A stretch of DNA of 64,000 bases from Chromobacterium rhizoryzae (GTDB taxonomy: Bacteria > Pseudomonadota > Gammaproteobacteria > Burkholderiales > Chromobacteriaceae), in the NCBI RefSeq assembly GCF_020544465.1, contig NZ_CP066126.1, positions 4,092,001-4,156,000 on the forward strand, given 5' to 3'. Below the pieces are notes generated by a model. That model was given only the letters and a program-made list of their open reading frames with translations. It was not told the origin of the DNA and ran no database searches. This document shows, piece after piece, positions 49,894-60,035 of the stretch. The position numbers and the translations under genes are program-made. Positions within the stretch are counted from its first letter, which is position 1; each line of letters opens with the position of its first letter.

Positions 49894-49922
49894 ACACCGC
49901 TGCTTTTTCCTCTTTCATTCAC

Positions 49923-50759
49923 ATGAGCGTTCCCACCATGCAAAAACTCATCATCACCGCCGCCGTCAACGGCGGCATCACCAGCCGGCAGAAACATCCC
50001 GGCGTGCCGTTTTCGCCGGAAGAAATCGCCCAGGCCGCCTATGAATGCTGGAACGCCGGCGCTTCGGTGGTCCACATCCACGCCCGCAACCCGGACGGCA
50101 CGCCCAGCTACGACGCGGACATCTACGGCGATATCGTCCGCCGCATCCGCGAGCGCTGCGACATCCTGATCAATCTGAGCACCTCCGGCCTCAATCTGCC
50201 GCCGCAACTGGAGAAGAAGGAAGCCTGGAACCATCTGTCCTTCCGTCCGGACATCGCCTCCTTCAACTGCGGCTCGGTCAACCACGGCAGCAAGCCCTTC
50301 ATCAATCCGCCTGAACTGGCCCGCGCGCTGGCGCTGGACATCCGCGAATACCGCGCCAAGCCGGAGATCGAGGTCTATCACCAGGGCATCATCGGCGAGG
50401 CGCTGAAACTGCAGGAAGACGGCTATCTGAGCGGCCCGCTGTGCTTCAGCTTCGCCATGGGCATACAGGGCGGCGCGGCCGCCACCTGCAAAAACCTGCT
50501 GCATTTCGTCGAAAGCATTCCGCAGGACAGCGTGTGGTCGGCGCTGGGCATAGGCAAACACCAGCTGGCGATCAATCTGCACACCCTGCTGCTGGGCGGC
50601 CATGTGCGCACCGGCCTGGAAGACAACGTCTATTACCGCTACGGCGAACTGGCCCGAGACAACGCCCAATTGGTGGAGCGCCTGGCGCGCCTGGCCGGCG
50701 AAGTCGGCCGCGAGATCGCCTCCCCCGCCGAAGCCAAGCAAATTCTGGGCATCCACTAA
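49923..50759 (+). CDS. Beta-keto acid cleavage enzyme (BKACE, DUF849)
   Basis: A 278-residue TIM-barrel Zn enzyme. The metal ligands are His51 and His53 (VVHIHARNPDGTPSYD) and Glu233 with Asp234 (RTGLEDNVYYRYGE), as in 3-keto-5-aminohexanoate cleavage enzyme. Known members convert a beta-keto acid plus acetyl-CoA to acetoacetate and a new acyl-CoA. Substrate specificity varies widely in the family and cannot be read here. ATG 49923 is used; ATG 49938 (MQKLIITAA) is an alternative and matches the usual family start better. No lysine-fermentation or carnitine genes are near. Confidence 0.9.
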   Translation: MSVPTMQKLIITAAVNGGITSRQKHPGVPFSPEEIAQAAYECWNAGASVVHIHARNPDGTPSYDADIYGDIVRRIRERCDILINLSTSGLNLPPQLEKKEAWNHLSFRPDIASFNCGSVNHGSKPFINPPELARALALDIREYRAKPEIEVYHQGIIGEALKLQEDGYLSGPLCFSFAMGIQGGAAATCKNLLHFVESIPQDSVWSALGIGKHQLAINLHTLLLGGHVRTGLEDNVYYRYGELARDNAQLVERLARLAGEVGREIASPAEAKQILGIH

Positions 50760-50771
50760 AGGACACACTAC

Positions 50772-51440
50772 ATGAGCACGATCGATCCTAATCCGCATAA
50801 AGAACACGGCCTGGAAATCTACGGCGCGCCGCTGAACCAGGCCAAGCTCGCCGTGGTGCTGCTGCACGGCCGCCGCCAGAGCGCCCAGGACGCCTACAAG
50901 AACGGCGAGGCCATCGGCCTGGCCGACGTCGCCTACATTCTGCCCATCGCCAAGGACCGCACCTGGTATCCGCACAGCTTCATGGCGCCGCTGGACAGCA
51001 ATCAGCCCTCGCTGGACCAGGCGCTGGACTGCGTCGAGGCCACCATCGAGGAACTGCGCGGCTACGGCTTCGCCGACAGCCGGATCGTGCTGATGGGCTT
51101 CTCCCAGGGTGCTTGCCTGGCCGCCGAGTTCATCTATCGCCGCCCACGCCCGATAGGCGGGCTGATCGCCTTCTCCGGCGGCCTGTTCGGCCCCGACGAG
51201 GCGGCCTGGGGCGCGCCGTCCGCGGCGCTGGACTTCCCGGCCTTCTTCGGCACCAGCGACAGCGACAGCTGGATGCCGCTGGAGCGCATCGAACGCAGCG
51301 CCGAGGCCTTCCGCCGCGCCGGCGCCGAGGTGGATTTCCGCGTTTATCCGGACATGCCCCACCACGTTTGCGCCGACGAGATCGACGCCGCGCGCGATTT
51401 GCTGTCCGCGCTGTTGCAACCGCAAACCAGCTTGAGCTGA
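50772..51440 (+). CDS. Alpha/beta hydrolase (phospholipase/carboxylesterase family)
   Basis: A 222-residue cytosolic alpha/beta hydrolase. The oxyanion region is VVLLHGRRQS (about 28-37), the nucleophile is Ser111 in LMGFSQGACLA, and the acid and His are likely in GTSDSDSW and MPHHVCADE. It belongs to the acyl-protein-thioesterase/carboxylesterase group and has no signal peptide. Within this operon it may act as a thioesterase or esterase on a CoA-derived intermediate. It starts 12 bp after BKACE. Confidence 0.85.
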   Translation: MSTIDPNPHKEHGLEIYGAPLNQAKLAVVLLHGRRQSAQDAYKNGEAIGLADVAYILPIAKDRTWYPHSFMAPLDSNQPSLDQALDCVEATIEELRGYGFADSRIVLMGFSQGACLAAEFIYRRPRPIGGLIAFSGGLFGPDEAAWGAPSAALDFPAFFGTSDSDSWMPLERIERSAEAFRRAGAEVDFRVYPDMPHHVCADEIDAARDLLSALLQPQTSLS

Positions 51441-51452
51441 GAGGAGACCGCG

Positions 51453-52655
<1,203 letters not shown>

Positions 52656-52707
52656 GCCGGACGAGGCGGCCTTGACGGCCGCCGTCAAACCATACGAGGG
52701 GGGAAAC

Positions 52708-53919
52708 ATGCATCAACACGCCAATATCAAAAAAGCCATCCAGTTGAGCAACAGCTTCTGGGACATCACCACCCAGGCCGGCATGGCCAATATCGTCACC
52801 CGCAACCTGGGCGACGGCCGCCATGAGGCGGTGGCCAACGGCAAGCGCTTCGTCAATATGTCGTCCTATTCCTATCTGGGCCTGGACTCGCACCCGGACA
52901 TTCTGCAGGCGGCGGCGGACGCGGTCTTGAACACCGGCTCGTTGAACACCTCGATTTCGCGCATCCGGGTGCAGTTCGACATCCTGCAGCAGGCGGAGGA
53001 CGCGCTGGCGGAGCTGGTGGACGCGGAAACGCTGACCGTGCCGTCCTGCGCCGCCGCCGCCGCGGCCGCCCTGCCCCTGCTGGCCTCCGGCGCGCTGACC
53101 GAAGACGTGCCGCCCTTGATGGTGTTCGACAAGAACGCCCACTTCTGCCTGAACATGATGAAGCCGATCTGCGCCGACGAGGCCGAGATCCAGACCATAC
53201 GCCACAACGATCTGAACGCGCTGGAAGACCTGTGCAAGACCCATGCGCGCGTGGCCTATGTCGCCGACGGGGTCTACAGCACCGGCGGCATGGCTCCGGT
53301 GCCGGAGCTGCTGGCGTTGCAGGACAAATACGGTTTGTTCCTGTTCTTCGACGAAGCCCACGGCCTGTCCACGCTGGGCCGCCACGGCCGCGGCCTGGTG
53401 CTGGAAACCATGGGCGGCATCAATGAGCGCACCTTGATCGTCACCTCGCTGAACAAGGGCTTCGGCGCGTCCGGCGGCGCCATCTTCCTGGGTCCGCGCC
53501 ACGACGCCCAGCGCCGCAAGCTGGCCACCCGCTTCGGCGGGCCGGTGACCTGGTCGCAACGCATCAACACCGCCGGCCTGGGCGCCATCATCCAGTCGGC
53601 GGCCATTCACCGCTCCGAGGAGCTGCCGCGTCTGCAACAACGGCTGCAGGACAATATCCGCCTGTTCGACCAGCACGTGGCCTCGGACAATAGCGGCGAG
53701 CCGCTGCCCATCCGCTTCGTCTCCATCGGCTCGGAGGAAAACACCATCTTCTACGCCAAGAGCTTGCTGGAAGACGGTTTCTACACCTCGCCCATCTTCT
53801 TCCCGGTGATCGCCAAGGGCCGCGCCGGCCTGCGCATCATGATCCGCGCCAATATGACGACGCAGGAGATCGAACGCTTCGCCGCCTGCCTCAATCAGTT
53901 GCGAGCCGCCCATGAATGA
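52708..53919 (+). CDS. PLP-dependent alpha-oxoamine synthase-like enzyme (BioF/KBL/CqsA family)
   Basis: A 403-residue fold-type I PLP enzyme. Recognisable residues are His145 (FDKNAHFCLN), Asp187, Asp215 and His218 (FFDEAHGLSTLGRHGRG) and the PLP Lys250 (TSLNKGFGASGG). The usual YLGL box appears as SSYSYLGLDSH. This family condenses an acyl-CoA with an amino acid and decarboxylates it to an alpha-aminoketone. The divergent boxes argue against being the biotin gene bioF. Neighbours that make or modify acyl-CoA fit a biosynthetic role. ATG 52708 with AGGGGGGA upstream was chosen. The product is unknown; a CAI-1-like signal is one option. Confidence 0.82.
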   Translation: MHQHANIKKAIQLSNSFWDITTQAGMANIVTRNLGDGRHEAVANGKRFVNMSSYSYLGLDSHPDILQAAADAVLNTGSLNTSISRIRVQFDILQQAEDALAELVDAETLTVPSCAAAAAAALPLLASGALTEDVPPLMVFDKNAHFCLNMMKPICADEAEIQTIRHNDLNALEDLCKTHARVAYVADGVYSTGGMAPVPELLALQDKYGLFLFFDEAHGLSTLGRHGRGLVLETMGGINERTLIVTSLNKGFGASGGAIFLGPRHDAQRRKLATRFGGPVTWSQRINTAGLGAIIQSAAIHRSEELPRLQQRLQDNIRLFDQHVASDNSGEPLPIRFVSIGSEENTIFYAKSLLEDGFYTSPIFFPVIAKGRAGLRIMIRANMTTQEIERFAACLNQLRAAHE

Positions 53920-55123
53920 GAAAACCCTGACCGCGCCGCCCGCGGCGCTGGCGCGGCCGGCCGGCCGGCTGATGGCGCTGGCCTGCCTGATCGTGTTCAT
54001 GGCGCAGATGGCCACCACCGTGTATCTGCCCTCGCTGCCGGCGGTGATGCGGGAGCTGGCGATGAGCCAGAGCCTGGTGGAGATGTCGATTTCCGGCTAT
54101 GTGGTGGGCGCGGCCTTGCCGGTGCTGTTCTGGGGCTCGGCGGCCGACCGCTGGGGCCGGCGTGGGCCGCTGCTGATTTCGCTGGCGCTGTTCGTGGTCT
54201 GCAGCCTGCTGCTCGCCTTCGTGTCCAACGCCGCGGAGCTGCTGACGCTGCGCGTGGCGCAGGGCATCGCCGGCGGCGGCGCGGCCATCATCGCCCGCAT
54301 CATCGTGCGCGATCACTGGCGCGGCGACGATCTGGCGCGCAAATTGTCCGTGCTCTCCGTCGCCTTCATCACCGCGCTGGGCGGCGGCCAGTTCATCGGC
54401 GGCCTGATCGGCAAATACAGTCATTGGGAAGCCGGCTTCGCCTTGATGGCGGTCACCGGCGCCGTGGCGGCGCTGCTGACCATGGGCCTGCCGCTGCAAG
54501 CCGGCCGCCCGGCCGCCGCGGCCTCCGGCCCCAGCCCGTACTGGGGCATTCTGCGCCGGCCCGGTTTTCTGTGGCCGGCCTGCGCCGGCGGCCTGGGCTT
54601 CGCCACCACGGTGACCTTGCAAGAGGTCAGCCCCTTCGTGTTTCAGGAGCACTTCGGCCTGGCGGTGGCCGGCTTCGGCAACGTCGGACTGTTGATCGGC
54701 CTGTCCTATTTCAGCGGCGCCATGGTGGTGAACCGCCTGGTGGCCCGCGTGGGCGGGCTGCGCCTGATGCGCGCCGGCGCGGCGCTGCTGGCCGCGGCCA
54801 CGCTGGCCATGCTGCTGGGCTGGCACTTGGGCCTGCTGGAGCGTCTGCCCGGCCTGTGGCTGTTCATCGGCCTCTACTGCCTGACCATTTTCGGCCAGGC
54901 GGTGCTGTTCCCCAACAGCATGGCCACCGCCGTCAGCGACGCCAAGGAGCACGGCGCGCACGCGATGGCGCTGTGCGGCTTCCTGCAGCAGGGGCTGGCC
55001 GGCATCGCCGCCACCGTCTCGGTGCTGCTGCATCACGACGGCGCCTGGACGTTGGCGGTGGCCGCCCTGGGCCTGTTGACCCTGTCGCAAGTGCTGTTCA
55101 AGGTGCGCGCGCGCGCCGCCTGA
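53912..55123 (+). CDS. MFS transporter, Bcr/CflA-like drug:H+ antiporter (DHA1)
   Basis: A 403-residue, 12-helix major facilitator. The motif A equivalent WGSAADRWGRRGPLL follows helix 2 and the antiporter motif C-like GLGFATTVTL/LGGGQFIGGLIG segments are present. DHA1 members export small hydrophobic compounds. It overlaps the end of the oxoamine synthase gene by 8 bp, so the two are translationally coupled and export of that enzyme's product is likely. This is inference from context. Confidence 0.87.
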   Translation: MNEKTLTAPPAALARPAGRLMALACLIVFMAQMATTVYLPSLPAVMRELAMSQSLVEMSISGYVVGAALPVLFWGSAADRWGRRGPLLISLALFVVCSLLLAFVSNAAELLTLRVAQGIAGGGAAIIARIIVRDHWRGDDLARKLSVLSVAFITALGGGQFIGGLIGKYSHWEAGFALMAVTGAVAALLTMGLPLQAGRPAAAASGPSPYWGILRRPGFLWPACAGGLGFATTVTLQEVSPFVFQEHFGLAVAGFGNVGLLIGLSYFSGAMVVNRLVARVGGLRLMRAGAALLAAATLAMLLGWHLGLLERLPGLWLFIGLYCLTIFGQAVLFPNSMATAVSDAKEHGAHAMALCGFLQQGLAGIAATVSVLLHHDGAWTLAVAALGLLTLSQVLFKVRARAA

Positions 55124-55140
55124 ATCGAGGAAGCTCTTCC

Positions 55141-56745
55141 ATGTCCCGTATCGAATCCCGCGTTCCCGCCTCCGGCGAGACGTTTGAACGCAACGCCGAA
55201 GCCTACCGCCAGCTGCGCGAGCGCATCGCCGCCGCCCGCGACGCCGCCTTGCAAGGCGGCGGCCCGGAGGCGCGCGCCAAGCAAGCGGCCAAGGGCAAGC
55301 TGTCCCCGCGCGAACGCCTATCCCTGCTGCTGGACCCCGGCACGCCCTTTCTGGAGATCGGCCAACTGGCCGCCCACGACGTGTACGAGCACGCGGTGCC
55401 CTGCGCCGGCATCGTCACCGGCATCGGCATCGTCGCCGGCCACGCGGTGGCGGTGTTCGCCAACGACGCCTCGGTCAAGGGCGGCACTTATTACCCGCTG
55501 ACGCTGCGCAAGCATCTGCGCACCCAGCAGATCGCCCGTGAACAAGGCCTGCCCTGCCTCTATCTGGTGGATTCCGGCGGAGTCTACCTGCCCTTGCAGG
55601 AAGACATCTTCCCGGACGAGCAGCACTTCGGCCGCATCTTCCGCAATATCGCCGAGATGTCGGCGCTGGGCCTGCCGCAGATCTCGGCGGTGCTCGGCTC
55701 TTGCACCGCCGGCGGCGCCTACATCCCGGCGATGAGCGACGAAACCATCATCGTGCGCGGCAACGGCTCCATCTTCCTGGGCGGCCCGCAACTGGTGCGC
55801 GCCGCCACCGGCGTGATCGTGGACGCGGAAACCCTGGGCGGCGCCGATGTGCACGCCCGCGACAGCGGGGTGGCGGATCACTACGCGCTCAGCGACGAAC
55901 ACGCGCTGCGGCTGATGCGGGACATCGTCGCGCGCCGCGGCCGCGGCCGGCAGTACGCGCCGCCGCAAGCGCCGCGGCCGCCGCGTTACGATCCGGCGGA
56001 ACTGGCCGGCATCGTCAGCGCCAACCCGCGCGAGCATATTCCGGCGCGGGAAATCCTGGCCCGGCTGCTGGACGACTCCGCCTTCGCCGAATACCGCGCC
56101 CGTTTCGGCGCCACCATTCTGTGCGGCACCGGCCACATCGGCGGCTATCCGGTGGGCGTGCTGATCAACGACGGCGTGCTGTTCTCGGAAAGCGCGCAAA
56201 AAGCGGCCAACTTCATCGAACTCTGCGCCCAACGCGGCATTCCGCTGCTGTTCCTGCACAATATCAACGGCTTCATGGTGGGCGCGGAATACGAGGCCGG
56301 CGGCATCGCCAAACACGGGGCCAAGATGGTCAACGCCGCCTCCTGCGCCCGCGTGCCCAAGTTCAGCATCCTGATCGGCGGCAGCTACGGCGCCGGCAAT
56401 CTGGCCATGTGCGGCCGCGCCATCGGCCCGCAGTTGATGGCGATGTGGCCCAACGCCAAGACCACGGTGGTGGGCGGCGAACAGGCGGCGACGGTGCTGG
56501 CGCTGATCCGCGCCGAGCAATTGGAAAAACAGGGCAAGGCCTGGACGCCGGAAGAAGAGGAAAGCTTCAAACGGCCGATCCGCGACGCCTACGAGCGCCA
56601 GGGCCAGGCGCTGTACGTGGCGGCCCGCATGTGGGTGGACGCCATCGTCGACCCGGCCCAGACCCGAGAATGGCTGGCGCTCAGCCTGGCGCTGGCCGCC
56701 GCCGCCCCGGTCCAAGACACCCGCTTCGGCGTATTCAGGATGTAA
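55141..56745 (+). CDS. Acyl-CoA carboxylase, carboxyltransferase (beta) subunit, MCC-like
   Basis: A 534-residue crotonase-fold carboxyltransferase. It carries the N-half GSCTAGGAYIPAMSDE and C-half NINGFMVGAEYEAGGIAKHG, GGSYGAGNLAMCGRA, and GGEQAATVLA motifs of the methylcrotonyl/geranyl-CoA branch. The segment MWPNAKTTVVGGEQ differs from the very conserved MCC sequence (ISVMGGEQ), which hints at another acyl-CoA. None of the other leucine-degradation genes (isovaleryl-CoA dehydrogenase, hydratase, HMG-CoA lyase) is here. It pairs with the biotin subunit 5 bp downstream. Confidence 0.88.
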   Translation: MSRIESRVPASGETFERNAEAYRQLRERIAAARDAALQGGGPEARAKQAAKGKLSPRERLSLLLDPGTPFLEIGQLAAHDVYEHAVPCAGIVTGIGIVAGHAVAVFANDASVKGGTYYPLTLRKHLRTQQIAREQGLPCLYLVDSGGVYLPLQEDIFPDEQHFGRIFRNIAEMSALGLPQISAVLGSCTAGGAYIPAMSDETIIVRGNGSIFLGGPQLVRAATGVIVDAETLGGADVHARDSGVADHYALSDEHALRLMRDIVARRGRGRQYAPPQAPRPPRYDPAELAGIVSANPREHIPAREILARLLDDSAFAEYRARFGATILCGTGHIGGYPVGVLINDGVLFSESAQKAANFIELCAQRGIPLLFLHNINGFMVGAEYEAGGIAKHGAKMVNAASCARVPKFSILIGGSYGAGNLAMCGRAIGPQLMAMWPNAKTTVVGGEQAATVLALIRAEQLEKQGKAWTPEEEESFKRPIRDAYERQGQALYVAARMWVDAIVDPAQTREWLALSLALAAAAPVQDTRFGVFRM

Positions 56746-56750
56746 ACACC

Positions 56751-58715
56751 ATGTTCAAACGAATTTTGATCGCCAACCGCGGCGAGATCGCGCGCCGCAT
56801 CGCCCGCAGCTGCCGGCGGCTCGGCATCGAGCATGTCGCCGTCTACTCCACGGCCGACGCCGGCGCCGCGCACCTGGAAGGGGCCGCGGAGCGGCGCTGG
56901 ATAGGCGAGGCCCCGGCCAGCGCCAGTTATCTGAACGGCGAGGCCATCATCGCCGCGGCGCTGGACAGCGGCTGCGAGGCCATCCATCCCGGTTACGGCT
57001 TCCTGTCGGAAAACGCCGACTTCGCCCGCGCGGTGACCGCCGCGGGCCTGGTCTTCATCGGCCCCGACGCCGACACCATCGCCCAGATGGGCGACAAGGC
57101 GCGCGCGCGCCAATTGATGGCGGCGGCGGGCGTGCCGGTGACGCCGGGCTCGGCGGAAGCCACCGAGTCCTACGGACTGATCCTGGAGAGCTGCGCCGAG
57201 ATCGGCTATCCGGTCATTCTCAAGCCGGTGGCCGGCGGCGGCGGCAAGGGCATGCAAGTGGTGTGGGAAGAAGCCGCGCTGCGCGAGGCGGTGGACGCCG
57301 CGGTGCGCGTCGGCCGCTCCAGCTTCGGCGACGGCCGCTTGCTGGTGGAGCGCTATATCGCGCGGCCGCGCCATCTGGAAGTGCAGGTGTTCGGCGACCG
57401 CCACGGCAATGTGGCGCATCTGTTCGAACGCGAATGCTCCTTGCAGCGCCGTCATCAGAAAATCATCGAGGAGGCCCCGGCCTGCGCGATGCCGGCCGCC
57501 ACCCGCGCCGCGCTGCTGGACACCGCGGTGCGCGGCGCGGCGGCCATCGGCTACCAAAACGCCGGCACTTTTGAATTCATCCTGGCGCCGGACGGCCAGT
57601 TCTATTTCCTGGAGGTGAACACCCGCTTGCAGGTGGAGCACCCGGTCACCGAGGCCGTCACCGGACTGGACCTGGTGGAGTGGCAGTTGCGCGTCGCCGC
57701 CGGCGAAGCCCTGCCGCTGCGCCAGGAGGAGATCCGCGCCGACGGCCACGCCATCGAATGCCGGGTCTACGCCGAAGACCCACTGCGCGAGTTCGCGCCC
57801 ATGCCGGGCAAGGCGCTGCTGGCGCGCTGGCCGCAAGGCTGCCGCGTGGACGCGGCTTTCGACGGCGACGGCGGCGAGGTGCCAGCTTTCTACGACCCGA
57901 TGCTGGCCAAGCTGATCGCCCACGGCGGCAGCCGTGCCGCGGCCTTGGACGCGCTGCAAGCCGCCGCGCGCGACACCGCGCTGCCGGGCCTGAGCACCAA
58001 TCTGGGCTTCATCGAGCGGCTGCTGCGCGAGCCGCGGGTGCGGGCCGGCGAGCTGGACACCCATCTGGTCGACCAGCTCGCCGCCGCGCCGGGAGCCGCG
58101 CCGCTGGCCGAGGCCGTCGCCTGCGCCGCCGCCGTCGAACTGACCCTGGCCTGCGTCGAATCGTCCTCGCCCTGGCAGGGCGGCATCGGCCCGCACGACC
58201 GCGCCGCGCTAGACCCGGACGCGCCCTTGGGCCGGCTGAGCTATCGCGCCGGCGCCTCGCGCTGGCAGGCGCGCTTGCTGGAACGCTCAGGCGCCCAGGT
58301 CCGCGCGGCGGTGGCGGAGCGGAGCCTGCGCGTGGAACTGCGCCGCGACGGCGAGCTGTGGCGCGGCGAGGTGGACGGGCGGCAATGGAGCGCCCTGCCC
58401 TGCGGCGACGACATGGAGTTGACGGTGGCCGGCCATCGCCTGCGCTTGCAGGCGGAGCAGCCGGAAGCCGCCGAGGCGGACGCCGACGCCGGCCAGCGGG
58501 TGGCCTCGCCGATGCCGGGCACGGTGGTGGCGCTGCCGGTGGCGGTCAATGAGCGGGTGGAGGCCAATCAGGTGATGGCCGTCGTCGAGGCGATGAAGAT
58601 GGAAAACCGCATCTACGCGCCGCGCGCCGGCGTCGTCAGCGCGCTGCACTGCCGGGTGGGCGACATCGTCGCCGCCGACCAGCTGCTGGCCAGCGTCGCG
58701 GCCGACGACGTTTGA
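56751..58715 (+). CDS. Acyl-CoA carboxylase, biotin carboxylase/biotin carrier (alpha) subunit
   Basis: A 654-residue protein with the biotin carboxylase domain (residues 1-450; ANRGEIARRIARS, KPVAGGGGKGMQVV, ECSLQRRHQKIIEE, FLEVNTRLQVEHPVTE), a linker BT domain and a C-terminal biotinyl domain with the biotinylated Lys616 in VVEAMKMENRI. It carboxylates biotin with ATP and bicarbonate and hands the carboxyl group to the partner encoded just upstream. It is the last gene of the operon and ends at a strong bidirectional terminator. Confidence 0.92.
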   Translation: MFKRILIANRGEIARRIARSCRRLGIEHVAVYSTADAGAAHLEGAAERRWIGEAPASASYLNGEAIIAAALDSGCEAIHPGYGFLSENADFARAVTAAGLVFIGPDADTIAQMGDKARARQLMAAAGVPVTPGSAEATESYGLILESCAEIGYPVILKPVAGGGGKGMQVVWEEAALREAVDAAVRVGRSSFGDGRLLVERYIARPRHLEVQVFGDRHGNVAHLFERECSLQRRHQKIIEEAPACAMPAATRAALLDTAVRGAAAIGYQNAGTFEFILAPDGQFYFLEVNTRLQVEHPVTEAVTGLDLVEWQLRVAAGEALPLRQEEIRADGHAIECRVYAEDPLREFAPMPGKALLARWPQGCRVDAAFDGDGGEVPAFYDPMLAKLIAHGGSRAAALDALQAAARDTALPGLSTNLGFIERLLREPRVRAGELDTHLVDQLAAAPGAAPLAEAVACAAAVELTLACVESSSPWQGGIGPHDRAALDPDAPLGRLSYRAGASRWQARLLERSGAQVRAAVAERSLRVELRRDGELWRGEVDGRQWSALPCGDDMELTVAGHRLRLQAEQPEAAEADADAGQRVASPMPGTVVALPVAVNERVEANQVMAVVEAMKMENRIYAPRAGVVSALHCRVGDIVAADQLLASVAADDV

Positions 58716-58739
58716 TCGCGCTCTAGCCGCTCAACCATG

Positions 58740-58770
58740 AAAAAAGCGCGGGCCACGGCCCGCGCTTTGT
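58740..58770. terminator. Bidirectional terminator between the carboxylase and cyoE
   Basis: A 12-bp stem AAAGCGCGGGCC / GGCCCGCGCTTT with a 2-base loop has a T6 run on the minus strand and TTTGTCTT on plus. Confidence 0.88.
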
Positions 58771-58786
58771 CTTGGCTTGCTGGCGT

Positions 58787-59707
58787 TCAGGACTGCGCGG
58801 ACGCGCTCAAACCGGCCAGTTGCTGCCGCTCCGGCTGCCGGAAATCCACCGCCATCATCACCGACAGCGCGGTGATGGTGATGATGGAAAAGAAGAACAG
58901 CTGACGCGCCCAGACGCGGTCGTCGATGCTGCGCTTGTAGCCGGACAAGGCCATCTTCAGCCACCACAGGCTGGTGGCCCCGGCCACCGCCAGATAGCCG
59001 TAGCCGGCGTAGCCGCCGAAGGCCAGCATCGCGGTGGCGGCGCCGAAGGCCAGGATGTAGAGCACGATCTGGCGCTTGGCGCTGGAAATGCCCTTGACCA
59101 CCGGCAGCACCGGAATCCCCGCCGCCTGGTAATCCTGCAGGCGGAAGATGGCGATGGCGTAGGAATGCGGCATCTGCCACAGACAGAACATCAGCAGCAG
59201 GATGGCCGCGCCGGCGTCGAAACGGCCGGTCACCGCGCAATAGCCGGCCACCGGCGGCACCGCGCCGGACAAGCTGCCCACCAGGGTGCCGTACACCGAA
59301 TGGCGCTTCATATAGAGGCTGTACACCCCCACATAGATGACGAAGCCGAACAGCACGCAGCCGAAGGCCAGCGGATTGGTCCAGCGCCACAGCGCGTAGA
59401 AGCCGGCCAGGCCGAGCAGCAGGCCGTGGGCCAGCGCCGCCCGCGCGCTCATCGCGCCGGTGACCAGCACCCGCTTGCGGGTGCGGGCCATCTTGGCGTC
59501 GATGTCCCGGTCGATGCAGTTGTTGATCGCGCAGCCGGACGCCACCACCAGCGAGAGGCCGGCCAGGGTGGCCAGCAGCAAGCTCCAGTCAACCCGGCCC
59601 TGGGCCGCCAGCAGAAAACCGCCGACGGCCGAGATCAGGTTGCCGAAGATGATGCCCGGCTTGGTCACCTGCAGATAGCGCTTGAATGTCAAGACGGTCT
59701 CTCTCAA
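58787..59707 (-). CDS. cyoE: Heme O synthase (protoheme IX farnesyltransferase)
   Basis: A 306-residue UbiA-type prenyltransferase with about nine helices. The metal-diphosphate-binding motif is NNCIDRDIDAKMARTRKR (about 62-80) and the second is YMKRHSVYGTLVGSLSGAVPP. It adds a farnesyl group to heme b to make heme O for the CyoB active site. It follows cyoD by 7 bp at the end of the operon. Confidence 0.97.
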   Translation of the reverse strand: MRETVLTFKRYLQVTKPGIIFGNLISAVGGFLLAAQGRVDWSLLLATLAGLSLVVASGCAINNCIDRDIDAKMARTRKRVLVTGAMSARAALAHGLLLGLAGFYALWRWTNPLAFGCVLFGFVIYVGVYSLYMKRHSVYGTLVGSLSGAVPPVAGYCAVTGRFDAGAAILLLMFCLWQMPHSYAIAIFRLQDYQAAGIPVLPVVKGISSAKRQIVLYILAFGAATAMLAFGGYAGYGYLAVAGATSLWWLKMALSGYKRSIDDRVWARQLFFFSIITITALSVMMAVDFRQPERQQLAGLSASAQS

Positions 59708-59714
59708 ACCCGCC

Positions 59715-60035
59715 TCAGCGCATCATCAGCGCGTCGGCGGTGTAGATGATCCAGATCGACAGCCCGACCAGCAGCACGATGACCATGCCGGTGAACAGGA
59801 AGGAGAAGGTATTGAGCTTGCCCTCCTTGCTGAAGTCCAGATGCAGGAAATACTTCAGATGCACCACGATCTGCACCACCGCCAGCGCGAAGATGCCGAT
59901 GGCCGTCGCCTGCGGCGTGAAGGCGCCGCCCATCACCATCCAGAACGGAATGGCGGTGAGCACCACCGACAGCAGGAAGCCGATCAGATAGCTTTTCACG
60001 CTGCCGTGGGCGGCGTGTTGATGTGCCTGGCTCAT
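59715..60035 (-). CDS. cyoD: Cytochrome bo quinol oxidase subunit IV
   Basis: A 106-residue, three-helix subunit with VVQIVVHLKYFLHLDFS typical of the COX4-like prokaryotic family. ATG 60035 was chosen because it overlaps the cyoC stop (ATGA) and homologues begin there; an open frame continues upstream inside cyoC. It supports assembly of the CuB site. Confidence 0.95.
   Translation of the reverse strand: MSQAHQHAAHGSVKSYLIGFLLSVVLTAIPFWMVMGGAFTPQATAIGIFALAVVQIVVHLKYFLHLDFSKEGKLNTFSFLFTGMVIVLLVGLSIWIIYTADALMMR

Noticed and set aside
52708..53919. Assignment of the PLP enzyme as bioF
   Set aside because: No other biotin genes are near and the family boxes differ from BioF; its context is acyl-CoA metabolism and export.
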